Shown piece by piece: positions 22,179 through 31,137 of a stretch of DNA of 64,000 bases; position 1 is the first letter of the stretch, and each line of letters begins with the position of its first letter. The notes beneath the pieces were generated by a model. It worked only from the letters and a program-made list of their open reading frames with translations. It had not been told where the DNA came from and did not search any database. The position numbers and the translations under genes are program-made. This stretch comes from Nocardia abscessus (GTDB lineage Bacteria; Actinomycetota; Actinomycetes; Mycobacteriales; Mycobacteriaceae): assembly GCF_015477775.1 (NCBI RefSeq), contig NZ_JADLQO010000002.1, positions 744,001-808,000 on the forward strand, given 5' to 3'.

Positions 22179-23849
22179 TCAGTGGATTCCTTCGGCGAGC
22201 GGCCCGAGCGCGAGCGCGGGCAGGAAGGTGAGCGCGACCAGGATCACCGTCACACCGACGACCATGCCGACGAACTGCGGCCGGTGCGTCGGCAGCGTGC
22301 CGATCGACGCGGGAGTGGCGCCCTGCCCGGCCAGCGAACCGGCCAGCGCGAGCACGAAGATGATCGGCAGGAAACGGCCCAGGAGCATGGCGAGACCGAG
22401 AGCGGTGTTGTACCACTCGGTATTGCCGGTCAGACCCGCGAACGCGGAGCCGTTGTTGTTGGCCGCCGAGGTGAACGCGTACAGCACTTCCGACAGTCCG
22501 TGCGGCCCGGAATTCAGCATGCCCGCGCGTTGGCCGGGCATCGCCAGCGCCGCGGCCGTGCCCACCAGCACGATCAGCGGGCTGATCAAGAAGTACGACG
22601 CGGCGAGCTTGACCTCGCGCGGCGTGATCTTCTTGCCGAGGTACTCCGGTGTGCGCCCAACCATGAGGCCCGCGACGAACACCGTGATCACCGCCAGGAT
22701 CAGCATGCCGTACAGGCCCGACCCCACACCGCCCGGCGCGACCTCGCCCAGTTGCATGTCGAACAACAGCATCAGTCCGCCGAGGCTGGTGTAGGAGTCG
22801 TGGAGCGAATCGACCGCACCGGTGGAGGTCAGCGTGGTCGCAGCGGCGAAGGTGGCCGAATTCGATACGCCGAAGCGCTGTTCCACGCCTTCCATCGAAG
22901 CGCCTATCGCGGTCGGCACGGTGCCGTGGTGCTGTAGCTGGAACAGGTTGGTCAGCATCACGCTGACCAGCGCGATCGTCCCCATCACCGCGACGATGGC
23001 GTAGCCCTGCTCGCGGCCGCCCACCATCCGGCCGAAGGTGCGCGGCAACGAGAAGCTGATCACCGTCAGCAAGAAGATCTCCACCCAGTTGGTCCAGGTG
23101 GCCGGGTTCTCGAACGGGTGCGCCGAATTGGCGTTGTAGAAGCCGCCACCGTTGGTGCCGAGTTCTTTGATCACCTCTTGGCTGGCGACCGGGCCGCCGG
23201 GAATGATCTGCCGGGTGCCGCCGAGGGTTTGCGCCACTTGGTCGTGCAGGTGGAAGTTCTGGATCACACCGCCCGCCACCAGCACGAGCGCGAAGACGAA
23301 CGCGATCGGCAGCAGGATGCGCAGCGTGCCGCGCACCAGGTCCACCCAGAAGTTGCCGAGATCGCCGGTGTGCCTGCGGGCGAACCCGCGCACCAGCGCC
23401 ACCGCCACGGCCATGCCGACGGCCGCCGAGACGAAGTTCTGCACCGCCAGCCCGGCCATCTGCACCAGGTGTCCCTGAGTGGATTCACCGGAGTAGTTCT
23501 GCCAATTCGTGTTCGTCACGAAGCTGACCGCGGTGTTCCAGGCCAGCGCAGGCGTCATGGCGGTGCCCGGATCGTGCAGGTGCAGCGGCAATCCACTTTG
23601 CAGGAGTTGGAAGAAGAACAGGAAGAGGATGCTCACCGCGGAAAAGGCCAGCACGCTGCGTGCGTACACCGGCCACGATTGCTCGACCTCCGGTCGCGCG
23701 CCGATCACGCGGTAGACGACGCGTTCCAGGCGCGAATGCGTTCGCCCGTCGTACACCCGGTACATGTAGTCGCCCAGCGGCACGTGCACCAGAGCGAGCG
23801 CCAGGATCAGGGCCACTACGAAAGCGACCCCGGCGGTTGTCGTGCCCAC
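22179..23849 (-). CDS. kdpA: Potassium-transporting ATPase potassium-binding subunit KdpA
   Basis: Channel-like subunit of the Kdp pump, 556 residues with about ten membrane helices. Selectivity-filter-like blocks are visible: [40 protein letters not shown], and the C-terminal [16 protein letters not shown]. The start is GTG 23849, overlapping the kdpF stop region by a few bases. Confidence 0.96.
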   Translation of the reverse strand: MGTTTAGVAFVVALILALALVHVPLGDYMYRVYDGRTHSRLERVVYRVIGARPEVEQSWPVYARSVLAFSAVSILFLFFFQLLQSGLPLHLHDPGTAMTPALAWNTAVSFVTNTNWQNYSGESTQGHLVQMAGLAVQNFVSAAVGMAVAVALVRGFARRHTGDLGNFWVDLVRGTLRILLPIAFVFALVLVAGGVIQNFHLHDQVAQTLGGTRQIIPGGPVASQEVIKELGTNGGGFYNANSAHPFENPATWTNWVEIFLLTVISFSLPRTFGRMVGGREQGYAIVAVMGTIALVSVMLTNLFQLQHHGTVPTAIGASMEGVEQRFGVSNSATFAAATTLTSTGAVDSLHDSYTSLGGLMLLFDMQLGEVAPGGVGSGLYGMLILAVITVFVAGLMVGRTPEYLGKKITPREVKLAASYFLISPLIVLVGTAAALAMPGQRAGMLNSGPHGLSEVLYAFTSAANNNGSAFAGLTGNTEWYNTALGLAMLLGRFLPIIFVLALAGSLAGQGATPASIGTLPTHRPQFVGMVVGVTVILVALTFLPALALGPLAEGIH

Positions 23850-23936
23850 TCAGAACCTCTCGGGGAACAGCAGCGCCGCGACCAGGTAGAGCGCCACGCC
23901 GACGGCGAGAACCAGACCGATCAGGTTCGCGGTCAC
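23850..23936 (-). CDS. kdpF: Potassium-transporting ATPase small subunit KdpF
   Basis: 28-residue single-helix peptide that stabilises KdpABC. The hydrophobic core IGLVLAVGVALYLVAALLF ends with PERF, as in the family. The start is GTG at 23936, overlapping by four bases (GTGA) the stop of a further small ORF upstream. It is too short for most gene callers. Confidence 0.88.
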   Translation of the reverse strand: MTANLIGLVLAVGVALYLVAALLFPERF

Positions 23937-24016
23937 AACTTCTCCACCCCGCGCTGGACCAGCCCCAGCAACGCGAACGCCGCCACGGTGAGCGCGGTGA
24001 ACACTACGACCGACAT
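23933..24016 (-). CDS. 27-residue membrane peptide heading the kdp operon
   Basis: MSVVVFTALTVAAFALLGLV followed by QRGVEKL is one hydrophobic helix with a basic/acidic C-terminal end. The ATG is at 24016 and the TGA overlaps the kdpF GTG by four bases, which argues strongly for translation. It resembles KdpF in size and topology but is a separate gene. Similar short ORFs before kdpF occur in other actinobacteria as far as I recall, without an established role. It may be a second accessory subunit or a translational lead-in. Confidence 0.7.
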   Translation of the reverse strand: MSVVVFTALTVAAFALLGLVQRGVEKL

Positions 24017-24171
24017 GATTCGACAACCTCCATCCGCGCGCCTTACCTCGGCGCGACAGAGCGAGTGAAGCCGCCCATCCGGCCCTGCCGGTCACTTCCT
24101 GACGACTTCTTGATGCCCCGATGCTCGGCATTTGCGGTTCGTTGACAGTCGAGGCGACGCCCGCAAGCAAC

Positions 24172-24199
24172 CCGTCAAGGAATGGAGGTGGACCGTCAA
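24172..24199. promoter_or_regulatory. Direct repeat CCGTCAA in the kdp divergent region
   Basis: CCGTCAA occurs at 24172-24178 and 24193-24199, 21 bp (two helical turns) apart. It lies in the 279-base gap between the divergent kdp structural and kdpDE units, and a related inverted TTGACAG lies near 24142. This is a candidate KdpE or promoter element, judged by position only. Confidence 0.35.
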
Positions 24200-24295
24200 C
24201 ACACCGTAAAAATCGAGGTCGGCGCGCGTGACGAAGGTAGAAGTGGAGAGCCGGGCTCAGCGACCGGCATCGTCCGTGCGGAAGAGAGGACCGTC

Positions 24296-24409
24296 ATGTC
24301 GGCAATGGCCGTAGTCGCCGGATTCGTCTGCTGCGCGCTGATCCTCCGCGCGCTCGCGGCCCGCGACCGTCGGCCCGTGACTATCCAGGCCGTCCGTGCG
24401 CGGCGATGA
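24296..24409 (+). CDS. 37-residue membrane peptide coupled to kdpD
   Basis: MSAMAVVAGFVCCALILRAL begins the peptide: one hydrophobic helix with two adjacent cysteines, then a strongly basic tail (AARDRRPVTIQAVRARR). GAGAGGA precedes the ATG at about six bases. Its TGA overlaps the ATG 24406 of kdpD (ATGA). No homolog is recognised. The position suggests a sensor accessory or a translational coupler for KdpD. Confidence 0.6.
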   Translation: MSAMAVVAGFVCCALILRALAARDRRPVTIQAVRARR

Positions 24410-27021
24410 CGGCCGCCCGGCACCACGCGCCGCAGCGATCCGGGCTGCTCGGCCGAGGACGCGCGGCGCGCGATGATGAACAGGTGAAACGCGGTCAGCT
24501 GCGTATCTACCTCGGCGCCGCGCCGGGAGTGGGCAAGACCTACGCCATGCTCGGTGAGGCGCACCGGCGGCTGGAGCGCGGCCGCGACGTGGTGGCGGCC
24601 GTGGTCGAGACCCACGGCAGGCGCAAGACCACGCAATTGCTGGAGGGCATCGAGCGCATCCCACCGAAGCTGATCGAGTATCGCGGCAGTACGTTCCAGG
24701 AACTCGACGTCGAGGCCGTGCTGCGGCGCGCCCCCGCGGTGGTGCTCGTCGACGAGCTGGCGCACACCAACACGCCGGGCAGCAAGCGCGAGAAGCGCTG
24801 GCAGGACGTGGCGGAACTGCTCGACGCGGGCATCGACGTGATCTCCACGGTCAACGTGCAGCACTTGGAGAGCCTCAACGACGTCGTGGAACGGATCACC
24901 GGCATCCAGCAGCGCGAGACGGTGCCCGACGCGGTGGTGCGCGAAGCCGACCAGGTGGAGCTGGTCGACATCACGCCGGAAGCGCTGCGGCGCAGGCTTT
25001 CCCACGGCAACGTGTACGCCGCGGAGCGGATCGACGCCGCACTGCGCAACTACTTCCGGGCCGGAAACCTCACCGCGCTGCGCGAATTGGCGCTGCTGTG
25101 GCTGGCCGATCAGGTCGACGCCGCGCTGGCCGCGTACCGGGCCGACCACAAGATCACCGAACCGTGGGAGGCTCGCGAACGGGTCGTGGTGGCGGTGACC
25201 GGTGGTCCGGAGTCGGAGACGATCGTGCGCCGGGCCGCCCGGATCGCGACCAAGTCCAGCGCCGATCTCGTGGTCGTGCACGTGGTGCGCGGCGACGGCC
25301 TGGCCGGTGTCTCCACCGAGCGGCTGGCCCGGCTGCGTGAGCTGGCGGCCGGCCTGGACGCCTCCCTGCACACCGTCACCGGCGATGACGTGCCCACCGC
25401 GCTGCTCGAGTTCGCCCGCGAGGTCAACGCCACCCAGCTCGTGCTCGGCACGTCCCGGCGCTCACGCTGGGCGCGGATCTTCGATGAGGGCATCGGCTCC
25501 ACGGTGGTGCAGCGCTCCGGCAAGATCGACGTGCACATGGTGACGCACGAGCAGGCCCACCGCGGTTTCCGGCACTCGGCCCTGCGGCCCCGCCGCCCCG
25601 TGGCCGCCTGGCTCGCCGCTGTCGTCGTACCGGGCCTGGTCTGCGCGTTCAGCGCCGCTTACTTCGACCACGTGCTGGATCTCGGCGGCATCAGCGCCGT
25701 GTTCGTGGTCGGCGTGGTCGCGGTCGCGCTGCTCGGCGGCGTCGTGCCCGCGGCGTTCTCCGCGCTCCTGTCGGGCCTGCTGCTGAACTGGTTCTTCGCC
25801 CCGCCCCGCTACAGCCTGACCATCGCCGAGCCGAACAGCTTCCTCACCGTGGTGGTGCTGCTCATCGTCGCCGTCGCGGTCGCGGCGCTGGTCGACTTGG
25901 CGGCGAAGCGAACCGGACAGGCGCGCAAGGCTTCCCGGCAGGCCGAGCTGCTGACCACGTTCTCCGGCGCGATCCTGCACGGCGCGGATCTGCCCCGGCT
26001 GCTCGAACAGATCAGGGAGGTCTTCGCGCAGCGCGGGGTCGCCCTGGTGGCGGGTGACCAGGTGCTCGCCGAGGTCGGGACCGACCCGCCACGGCGACTG
26101 CCGGACGCCGACACCGTGGTCGAGGCGGCCGATGCCGGGCACCGGCTGCTGCTCGCGGGGCGTCCGCTCGCGGCCGCCGACCGTCCGGTGCTGAACGCGG
26201 TGACCAATCAGGCGGTGGCGCTGGTGCGGCAGGCGCGGCTGGTCGAGGAAGCCGGCGCCGCCGCCGCCCTGCTGGAGGCCGATCGTCTGCGGCGGGCGCT
26301 GCTCTCGGCGGTCAGCCACGATCTGCGCACCCCACTGGCCGGGGCCAAGGCGGCGGTTTCCAGCCTGCGCAGCGATGACATCGAGTTCTCCCCGGAGGAC
26401 ACCACCGAGCTGCTCGAGACGATCGAGGAATCGGTGGATCAGCTCACCGCGCTGGTCGGCAACCTGCTCGATTCCTCCCGGCTCGCGGTCGGCGTGGTCA
26501 CACCGCAGGTGCGACGGGTCTATCTGGACGAGGCGGTGCACCGCGCGCTGCTCAGCGTCGGGATGGGCGCGCGCGGACTGCGGCGCGCGGCGATGGACCG
26601 GGTCCGCGTCGAGGTCGGCGACATCTCGGTGCGCGCCGACAGCGGCCTGTTGGAAAGGGTGCTGGCCAACCTGATCGACAACGCGCTGCGGCACGCGCCA
26701 CGCGCGGGCACGGTCCGGGTCACCGCGGAACGGACCGGCGAGCGGGTCTCGATCGCTGTGGTGGACACCGGCCCCGGCGTGCCGCACGGCACGGAGGAGC
26801 AACTGTTCGAACCGTTCCAGCGTCTCGGCGACCGGGACAACACCAGCGGAGTGGGGCTCGGGCTGTCGGTGGTGCGCGGATTCGTCGACGCGATGGGCGG
26901 CGCCGTGCACGCGGAGCCGACCCCCGGGGGAGGATTGACCATGCTGGTCGAGCTGCCCGGCGGGGAGCCGCTGGACGCGGGCGGCGACGTCGCCCACGAG
27001 ACGACGAGCGCAGGTGAGTGA
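24406..27021 (+). CDS. kdpD: Potassium sensor histidine kinase KdpD
   Basis: Membrane sensor kinase controlling kdp expression. The N-terminal KdpD domain begins KRGQLRIYLGAAPGVGKTYAM with a Walker A motif and contains VLVDELAHTNTPGSKREKRW. A UspA-like domain follows (VAVTGGPESETIVRRAARIA). Four membrane helices lie at about residues 395-495. The phospho-accepting histidine is in SAVSHDLRTPLAGAKAAV, and the ATP-binding lid shows NLIDNALRHAP and GVGLGLSVVRGF. ATG 24406 is coupled to the small ORF upstream. GTG 24484 would give the more usual N-terminus (VKRGQLRIYLG), so the first 26 residues are uncertain. It overlaps kdpE by eight bases. Confidence 0.94.
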   Translation: MTAARHHAPQRSGLLGRGRAARDDEQVKRGQLRIYLGAAPGVGKTYAMLGEAHRRLERGRDVVAAVVETHGRRKTTQLLEGIERIPPKLIEYRGSTFQELDVEAVLRRAPAVVLVDELAHTNTPGSKREKRWQDVAELLDAGIDVISTVNVQHLESLNDVVERITGIQQRETVPDAVVREADQVELVDITPEALRRRLSHGNVYAAERIDAALRNYFRAGNLTALRELALLWLADQVDAALAAYRADHKITEPWEARERVVVAVTGGPESETIVRRAARIATKSSADLVVVHVVRGDGLAGVSTERLARLRELAAGLDASLHTVTGDDVPTALLEFAREVNATQLVLGTSRRSRWARIFDEGIGSTVVQRSGKIDVHMVTHEQAHRGFRHSALRPRRPVAAWLAAVVVPGLVCAFSAAYFDHVLDLGGISAVFVVGVVAVALLGGVVPAAFSALLSGLLLNWFFAPPRYSLTIAEPNSFLTVVVLLIVAVAVAALVDLAAKRTGQARKASRQAELLTTFSGAILHGADLPRLLEQIREVFAQRGVALVAGDQVLAEVGTDPPRRLPDADTVVEAADAGHRLLLAGRPLAAADRPVLNAVTNQAVALVRQARLVEEAGAAAALLEADRLRRALLSAVSHDLRTPLAGAKAAVSSLRSDDIEFSPEDTTELLETIEESVDQLTALVGNLLDSSRLAVGVVTPQVRRVYLDEAVHRALLSVGMGARGLRRAAMDRVRVEVGDISVRADSGLLERVLANLIDNALRHAPRAGTVRVTAERTGERVSIAVVDTGPGVPHGTEEQLFEPFQRLGDRDNTSGVGLGLSVVRGFVDAMGGAVHAEPTPGGGLTMLVELPGGEPLDAGGDVAHETTSAGE

Positions 27022-27757
27022 GGTGTCCGTGACGACGCAGGAGGCGGCGGTGGTGACGAAGACGCCCGAGGCGGTGGCGACGAAGGTGCTCGTGGTCGAC
27101 GACGAACCGCAGATCGTGCGCGCCCTGCGGATCAATCTGGCGGTCCGCGGCTACGAGGTGATCACCGCCGCGACCGGCGGCGCGGGCCTGCGCGCGGCCG
27201 CCGACCGGCATCCGGACGTGGTGATCCTCGACCTCGGCCTGCCCGACATGGATGGCATCGAGGTGCTCGGCGGGCTGCGCGGCTGGACCTCGGCTCCGGT
27301 GATCGTGCTGTCGGCGCGGACCGATTCCGCCGACAAAGTCGAAGCGTTGGACGCGGGCGCCGACGACTACGTCACCAAGCCGTTCGGCATGGACGAGCTA
27401 CTGGCGCGGCTGCGCGCCGCGGTCCGCCGCGGCGCCACCGATCCCGATGCCTCCGCGCCCGTGGTGACGACCGAATCGTTCACCGTCGATCTGGCCGCCA
27501 AGAAGGTCACCAAAGGCGGCGAGACCGTGCACCTGACCCCCACCGAGTGGGGCATGCTCGAGATGCTGGTGCGCAATCGCGGCAAGCTGGTCGGGCGGCG
27601 CGAGCTGCTGCGCGAAGTCTGGGGCCCTTCCTACGCCACCGAGACGCACTACCTGCGGGTATACCTGGCGCAATTGCGCCGCAAGCTGGAGGACGATCCG
27701 TCGCGGCCCAAGCACCTGCTCACCGAAGCGGGGATGGGTTACCGGTTCCAGGAGTAG
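27014..27757 (+). CDS. kdpE: Response regulator KdpE
   Basis: OmpR/PhoB-type regulator of 247 residues. The receiver domain has the acidic pair and VLVVDDEPQ, the phosphorylation site VVILDLGLPDMDG, and the conserved lysine in DDYVTKPFG. The C-terminal winged helix shows LTPTEWGMLEMLVRNRGKLV and ETHYLRVYLAQLRRKLEDDP. An N-terminal extension of about 22 residues precedes the receiver. The GTG at 27014 overlaps the end of kdpD; GTG 27023 is an alternative. It should act on the divergent kdp promoter. Confidence 0.94.
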   Translation: MSEVSVTTQEAAVVTKTPEAVATKVLVVDDEPQIVRALRINLAVRGYEVITAATGGAGLRAAADRHPDVVILDLGLPDMDGIEVLGGLRGWTSAPVIVLSARTDSADKVEALDAGADDYVTKPFGMDELLARLRAAVRRGATDPDASAPVVTTESFTVDLAAKKVTKGGETVHLTPTEWGMLEMLVRNRGKLVGRRELLREVWGPSYATETHYLRVYLAQLRRKLEDDPSRPKHLLTEAGMGYRFQE

Positions 27758-27858
27758 TAATCCCGGCCACGGACGGCCCGGCGGTCGGAATGGCGCGGCG
27801 GGGCACGGTGTTGCCAGCCGCGCGAGCTGATTGCGACGACAATGGCAGGATCGAACCC

Positions 27859-28320
27859 ATGGCTGAACAGACCGTTACCACCGCAGGCGCGGCGCCGATC
27901 GCGTCCGAACCCACCACGCTGTGGGTCGAGCGCACCGGGACCAGGGCCTATACCGGCCGCAGTTCTCGCGGCGCCGAGGTGCTGATCGGTTCGCAGGGCG
28001 TCCCCGGTGTGTTCACCCCCGGCGAGCTGCTGAAGATCGCGCTCGCCGCGTGCTCGGGCCTGAGCGCGGACTTCCCGCTGTCGCGCAAGCTCGGTGACAA
28101 CTTCGACGCGACCATCCGCGTCTCGGGCGACGCCGACCGGGAGAACGAGGTCTATCCGCAGCTGGACGAGGTGTTCGAACTCGACCTCAGCGAACTCGAC
28201 GACGCGGCCAGGGAACGGTTGCTGGTCACCGTGCAGCGTGCGATCGACAAGGTCTGCACGGTGGGGCGGACGCTGAAGGCGGGATCGAAAGTGACGCTGT
28301 CGTTCGACATCGAGGCCTGA
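27859..28320 (+). CDS. OsmC/Ohr-family protein
   Basis: 153-residue member of the OsmC/Ohr peroxidase superfamily. The two characteristic cysteines are in LLKIALAACSGLSADFPL and KVCTVGRTLKAG. ATG 27859 begins MAEQTVTT. CAGGAT lies seven bases upstream and could be a weak leaderless -10. The stop overlaps the acyP start. The M. tuberculosis counterpart is Rv2923c, between acyP and fpg on the other strand; here the osmC-acyP pair is inverted. The peroxide substrate is not known. Confidence 0.87.
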   Translation: MAEQTVTTAGAAPIASEPTTLWVERTGTRAYTGRSSRGAEVLIGSQGVPGVFTPGELLKIALAACSGLSADFPLSRKLGDNFDATIRVSGDADRENEVYPQLDEVFELDLSELDDAARERLLVTVQRAIDKVCTVGRTLKAGSKVTLSFDIEA

Positions 28321-28598
28321 TGGCCGAGGCCGTTCGGTTGAGCGCCTGGGTGCACGGTCTGGTCCAGGGCGTGGGTTTTCGCTGGTGGACCCGGTCGCGG
28401 GCGTTGGAACTCGGGCTGGTCGGGCACGCGACCAACGCCAGGGACGGCCGGGTGCACGTGATCGCGGAGGGGCCGCGATCGGCGTGCGAGCGGTTGCTCG
28501 CACGCCTGCGTTCCGGGGATACACCTGGTCAGGTGAGGTTGGTTGTGGAAAGCTGGGAGCCCGCGCGGGGTGATTTGACCGGTTTCGAGGAGCGGTAG
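28320..28598 (+). CDS. acyP: Acylphosphatase
   Basis: 92-residue enzyme that hydrolyses acyl phosphates. The signature VHGLVQGVGFRWWTRSRA contains the catalytic arginine and NARDGRVHVIAEG the catalytic asparagine. ATG 28320 shares its first base with the TGA of the OsmC gene (TGATG). In M. tuberculosis acyP follows smc; here it is separated from smc by about 13.7 kb and is on the opposite strand. Confidence 0.93.
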   Translation: MAEAVRLSAWVHGLVQGVGFRWWTRSRALELGLVGHATNARDGRVHVIAEGPRSACERLLARLRSGDTPGQVRLVVESWEPARGDLTGFEER

Positions 28599-28629
28599 TG
28601 GTGGTTCGGGCGACGAGGGGGGCACAGCG

Positions 28630-29451
28630 GTGAGCACACGTGATCCGGGCGACGACGAGCGCCGGGGCGAGCCCGAGCGGCCGTCCGGCCCGCGAACCCC
28701 GGCCGATGACGAGCAGGCATCCGCCCCGGTCCCGCCCGGGCCCGGCGACGAACAGGACTGGTCGACGCCCGTCTCCGCTGGAACGGACCGGTCTACGCCC
28801 GCTTCCGCGCCGAGTGGTCCCGCCGAGCAGCCCGAGATCGACTGGTCGACGCCCACTTCCGCGTCGCCCGGCAACGCGGGCGCCGGGCAACCTCCCGACG
28901 CGTCCGCGCCGCGCCCCGGCAGCATCCAGCGCCAGCAACCCGGCGTCACCCAACCCCGCCCGCAGACGGTGGCCGAGGCACGGGCACGAGACAAGGCGCG
29001 CAGGCGGGCCGAAGAGGCGCAGCGCGCCGCCGCCGCGGCCGAGGAGGCCAAGAAGCGCACCCGCAAGCGCGTCATGATCGGCGGTGTCGCCATCGTCGGC
29101 GTCGCAGCCTTGGTCGGCGGCGGCTATCTGGCCTACCGTGCCCTGACCGCGCCGGACCGGGTCACGGCTCAGTGCGTGAAGGTCGAGAACGGTCAAGAGA
29201 TCGTGGTCGACGATTCCTACTGCGGCGACGGCCGTCCCGGGTTCGTCAACGACGGCGGAGTCAATCCGGGTCTGATCATCCTCGGTGGCGGCCCGCAGTA
29301 CCGCTACTACTACGGCGGCACCGGCACGGTCGGCAGACCGCCGACCGGCGGCACCACGATCAAGCCGAAGAACGCCGAGATCAAGACAAAGAGCGGCACC
29401 ACCATCCAGCGCGGCGGTCTGGGCAGCAAGAGCACCGGCGGAGGGTCGTAG
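28630..29451 (+). CDS. YgiB-like membrane-anchored protein, first gene of a YgiB/YgiC/DUF350 trio
   Basis: 273 residues. Residues 1-140 are disordered and rich in Pro/Ser/Asp/Gln, with a repeated DWSTP motif (DEQDWSTPVS, EIDWSTPTS). A charged Ala/Arg/Glu helix follows at about 115-150. One membrane helix (about 153-173, VMIGGVAIVGVAALVGGGYL) leads to an outer domain with two cysteines, a GGGPQYRYYYGGTGT segment and the tail TTIQRGGLGSK. That Gly/Ser-rich end resembles E. coli YgiB. The start is GTG 28630. The next gene begins directly after its stop, so they form an operon. It may be the protein acted on by the downstream ligase, but this is inference. Confidence 0.7.
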   Translation: MSTRDPGDDERRGEPERPSGPRTPADDEQASAPVPPGPGDEQDWSTPVSAGTDRSTPASAPSGPAEQPEIDWSTPTSASPGNAGAGQPPDASAPRPGSIQRQQPGVTQPRPQTVAEARARDKARRRAEEAQRAAAAAEEAKKRTRKRVMIGGVAIVGVAALVGGGYLAYRALTAPDRVTAQCVKVENGQEIVVDDSYCGDGRPGFVNDGGVNPGLIILGGGPQYRYYYGGTGTVGRPPTGGTTIKPKNAEIKTKSGTTIQRGGLGSKSTGGGS

Positions 29452-30618
29452 ATGCGGCGCGTACGGGATACGCCACGGCCGGGCTGGCAGCAGACCATCG
29501 AAAGCCAGGGCCTGGTCTACGGTTCCCCGGGGCGGGACGCGAGCGGTCAACCCCGGCCGTACTGGGACGAGTCGGTGCACTACGAGTTCGAGATGCCGGA
29601 GATCCTCGCGCTGGAGGCCGACGTCGAACTGCTGCACTCGATGTGCCTGAACGCGGTGGAGCACATCGTGCTCACCGAGCGGTTCGCCGATTTCGGCCTG
29701 CCCGAGTGGTGCTGGGGCCCGATCGCCGAATCCTGGCGGCGCTCCGACCCACACGTGTACGGGCGCTTCGACCTGCGCTACGACGCGCGACGCCCGGCGA
29801 AGCTGCTGGAGTACAACGCGGACACGCCGACCTCCTTGCTGGAAGCGGCGATCGTGCAGTGGCACTGGCTGACCGACCGCTACCCGGGCGGCGACCAGTG
29901 GAACTCGTTGCACGAGAAGCTCGTCGAGCGCTGGGGCGAGCTGCGCGATGTGCTGCCCGGTTCGCAACTGCACTTCACCTGGTCCGGCGCCGACGCCACC
30001 GGCGAGGACAACGTCACCACCGCCTACCTGCAGGAGACCGCGGCCGAGGCCGGATTCGACACGATCGCGCTGCCCATCGAGGAGGTCGGATTCGACTCGG
30101 AGCTCGAGCGGTTCGTCGACCTGGCGGAGGCACCGATCGAAGCCGTCTTCAAGCTCTATCCGTGGGAGTGGGTGCTCGACGACGATTTCGGCAAGCGGGT
30201 CGTGGACAGCCTGCCGGAAACCATGTGGATCGAACCGCTGTGGAAAGCTCTGCTGAGCAACAAGGCGATCCTGGCGGTGCTGTGGGAGATGTACCCGGGC
30301 CACCCGAATCTGTTGCCCGCCTACCTCGACCAGCCCAACGAGCTCACCGAGTACATCCGCAAACCGAAGCTGGGCCGCGAAGGCGCCAACATGACCATCG
30401 TCGGCGCCGGCCTGGAGACCGCGACCGGCGGTGTCTACGGCGAGGAAGGCTATGTGTACCAGTTGCTCGACCCGCTGCCGGAATTCGACGATATGCGCCC
30501 GGTGCTGGGCGCGTGGATCGTCGGCGACGCCGCGGCGGGGCTCGGCATCCGCGAGACCGCGGGGCTGATCACCGACGACGGGTCCGCGTTCGTCCCGCAC
30601 CGCATCCTCCCCGACTGA
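29452..30618 (+). CDS. YgiC-like glutathionylspermidine-synthase-fold ATP-grasp ligase
   Basis: 388-residue ATP-grasp enzyme, very like E. coli YgiC in length and order of motifs. LLEYNADTPTSLLEAAIVQW is near residue 120, followed by the conserved blocks FKLYPWEWVL, SNKAILAVLWEMYPGHPNLL, KPKLGREGANMTI and YGEEGYVYQ. GIRETAGLITDD lies at the end. The family joins an amine to a carboxylate using ATP, but this subgroup lacks the amidase half of true glutathionylspermidine synthases, and its substrate is unknown. It begins immediately after the YgiB-like gene and is followed by a DUF350 membrane protein. Confidence 0.86.
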   Translation: MRRVRDTPRPGWQQTIESQGLVYGSPGRDASGQPRPYWDESVHYEFEMPEILALEADVELLHSMCLNAVEHIVLTERFADFGLPEWCWGPIAESWRRSDPHVYGRFDLRYDARRPAKLLEYNADTPTSLLEAAIVQWHWLTDRYPGGDQWNSLHEKLVERWGELRDVLPGSQLHFTWSGADATGEDNVTTAYLQETAAEAGFDTIALPIEEVGFDSELERFVDLAEAPIEAVFKLYPWEWVLDDDFGKRVVDSLPETMWIEPLWKALLSNKAILAVLWEMYPGHPNLLPAYLDQPNELTEYIRKPKLGREGANMTIVGAGLETATGGVYGEEGYVYQLLDPLPEFDDMRPVLGAWIVGDAAAGLGIRETAGLITDDGSAFVPHRILPD

Positions 30619-30681
30619 GCATCGTCACCGACAAGCACCAATCCATCTCGGCGCAGGCCAACCCACTTCGGAAGGATCAAG

Positions 30682-31137
30682 ATGACCGCAGTCGCCCTGG
30701 AATCGGGGTACTGGAACTCGCTGGGCGAGGGTGTGGGAGCCATCGTCCTCTACGCCCTCGTCGGCTTGGTGCTCATGCTCGTCGGCTTCTACGCCATCGA
30801 CCTGACCACCCCGGGCAAGCTGCGCAAGCTGGTGGTGGCGGGCAAACCGAACGCCATCATCGTCACCGCCGCAGGCATGATCAGCATGGCGTTCATCGTG
30901 GTACTCGCCATCCTGGCCGTGGGCAGCGGCGGCAAGCTCTCCGAAGGCCTGATCGCCGCGTTGGTATTCGGCCTGGTCGGCATTGTCGCCCAGGTCATCT
31001 CGGTGCGCGTCATCGAGCGGGCGATCGGCATCGATATCGGCGCCGCGCTGCACGCCGAGACCTACACCACCGAGGTGCTCGTGGTGGCGGCCGCGCATTT
31101 CGCGCTCGGGCTGGTCGTCGCCTTCGCGATTCTGTAG
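30682..31137 (+). CDS. DUF350 membrane protein
   Basis: 151-residue integral membrane protein with four hydrophobic helices: AIVLYALVGLVLMLVGFYAI, then the segments around MISMAFIVVLAILAVG, ALVFGLVGIVAQVISVRVIE and LVVAAAHFALGLVVAFAIL. DUF350 (YjfL-like) proteins often accompany YgiC-type ligases and YgiB-type proteins. GGAAGG precedes the ATG. Function unknown. It is the last gene of the trio and is followed by a stem-loop. Confidence 0.85.
   Translation: MTAVALESGYWNSLGEGVGAIVLYALVGLVLMLVGFYAIDLTTPGKLRKLVVAGKPNAIIVTAAGMISMAFIVVLAILAVGSGGKLSEGLIAALVFGLVGIVAQVISVRVIERAIGIDIGAALHAETYTTEVLVVAAAHFALGLVVAFAIL

Noticed and set aside
24017..24170. Extension of kdpF upstream to about 24170
   Set aside because: The KdpF peptide begins at GTG 23936. 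The upstream part runs through the separate 27-residue ORF in another frame.
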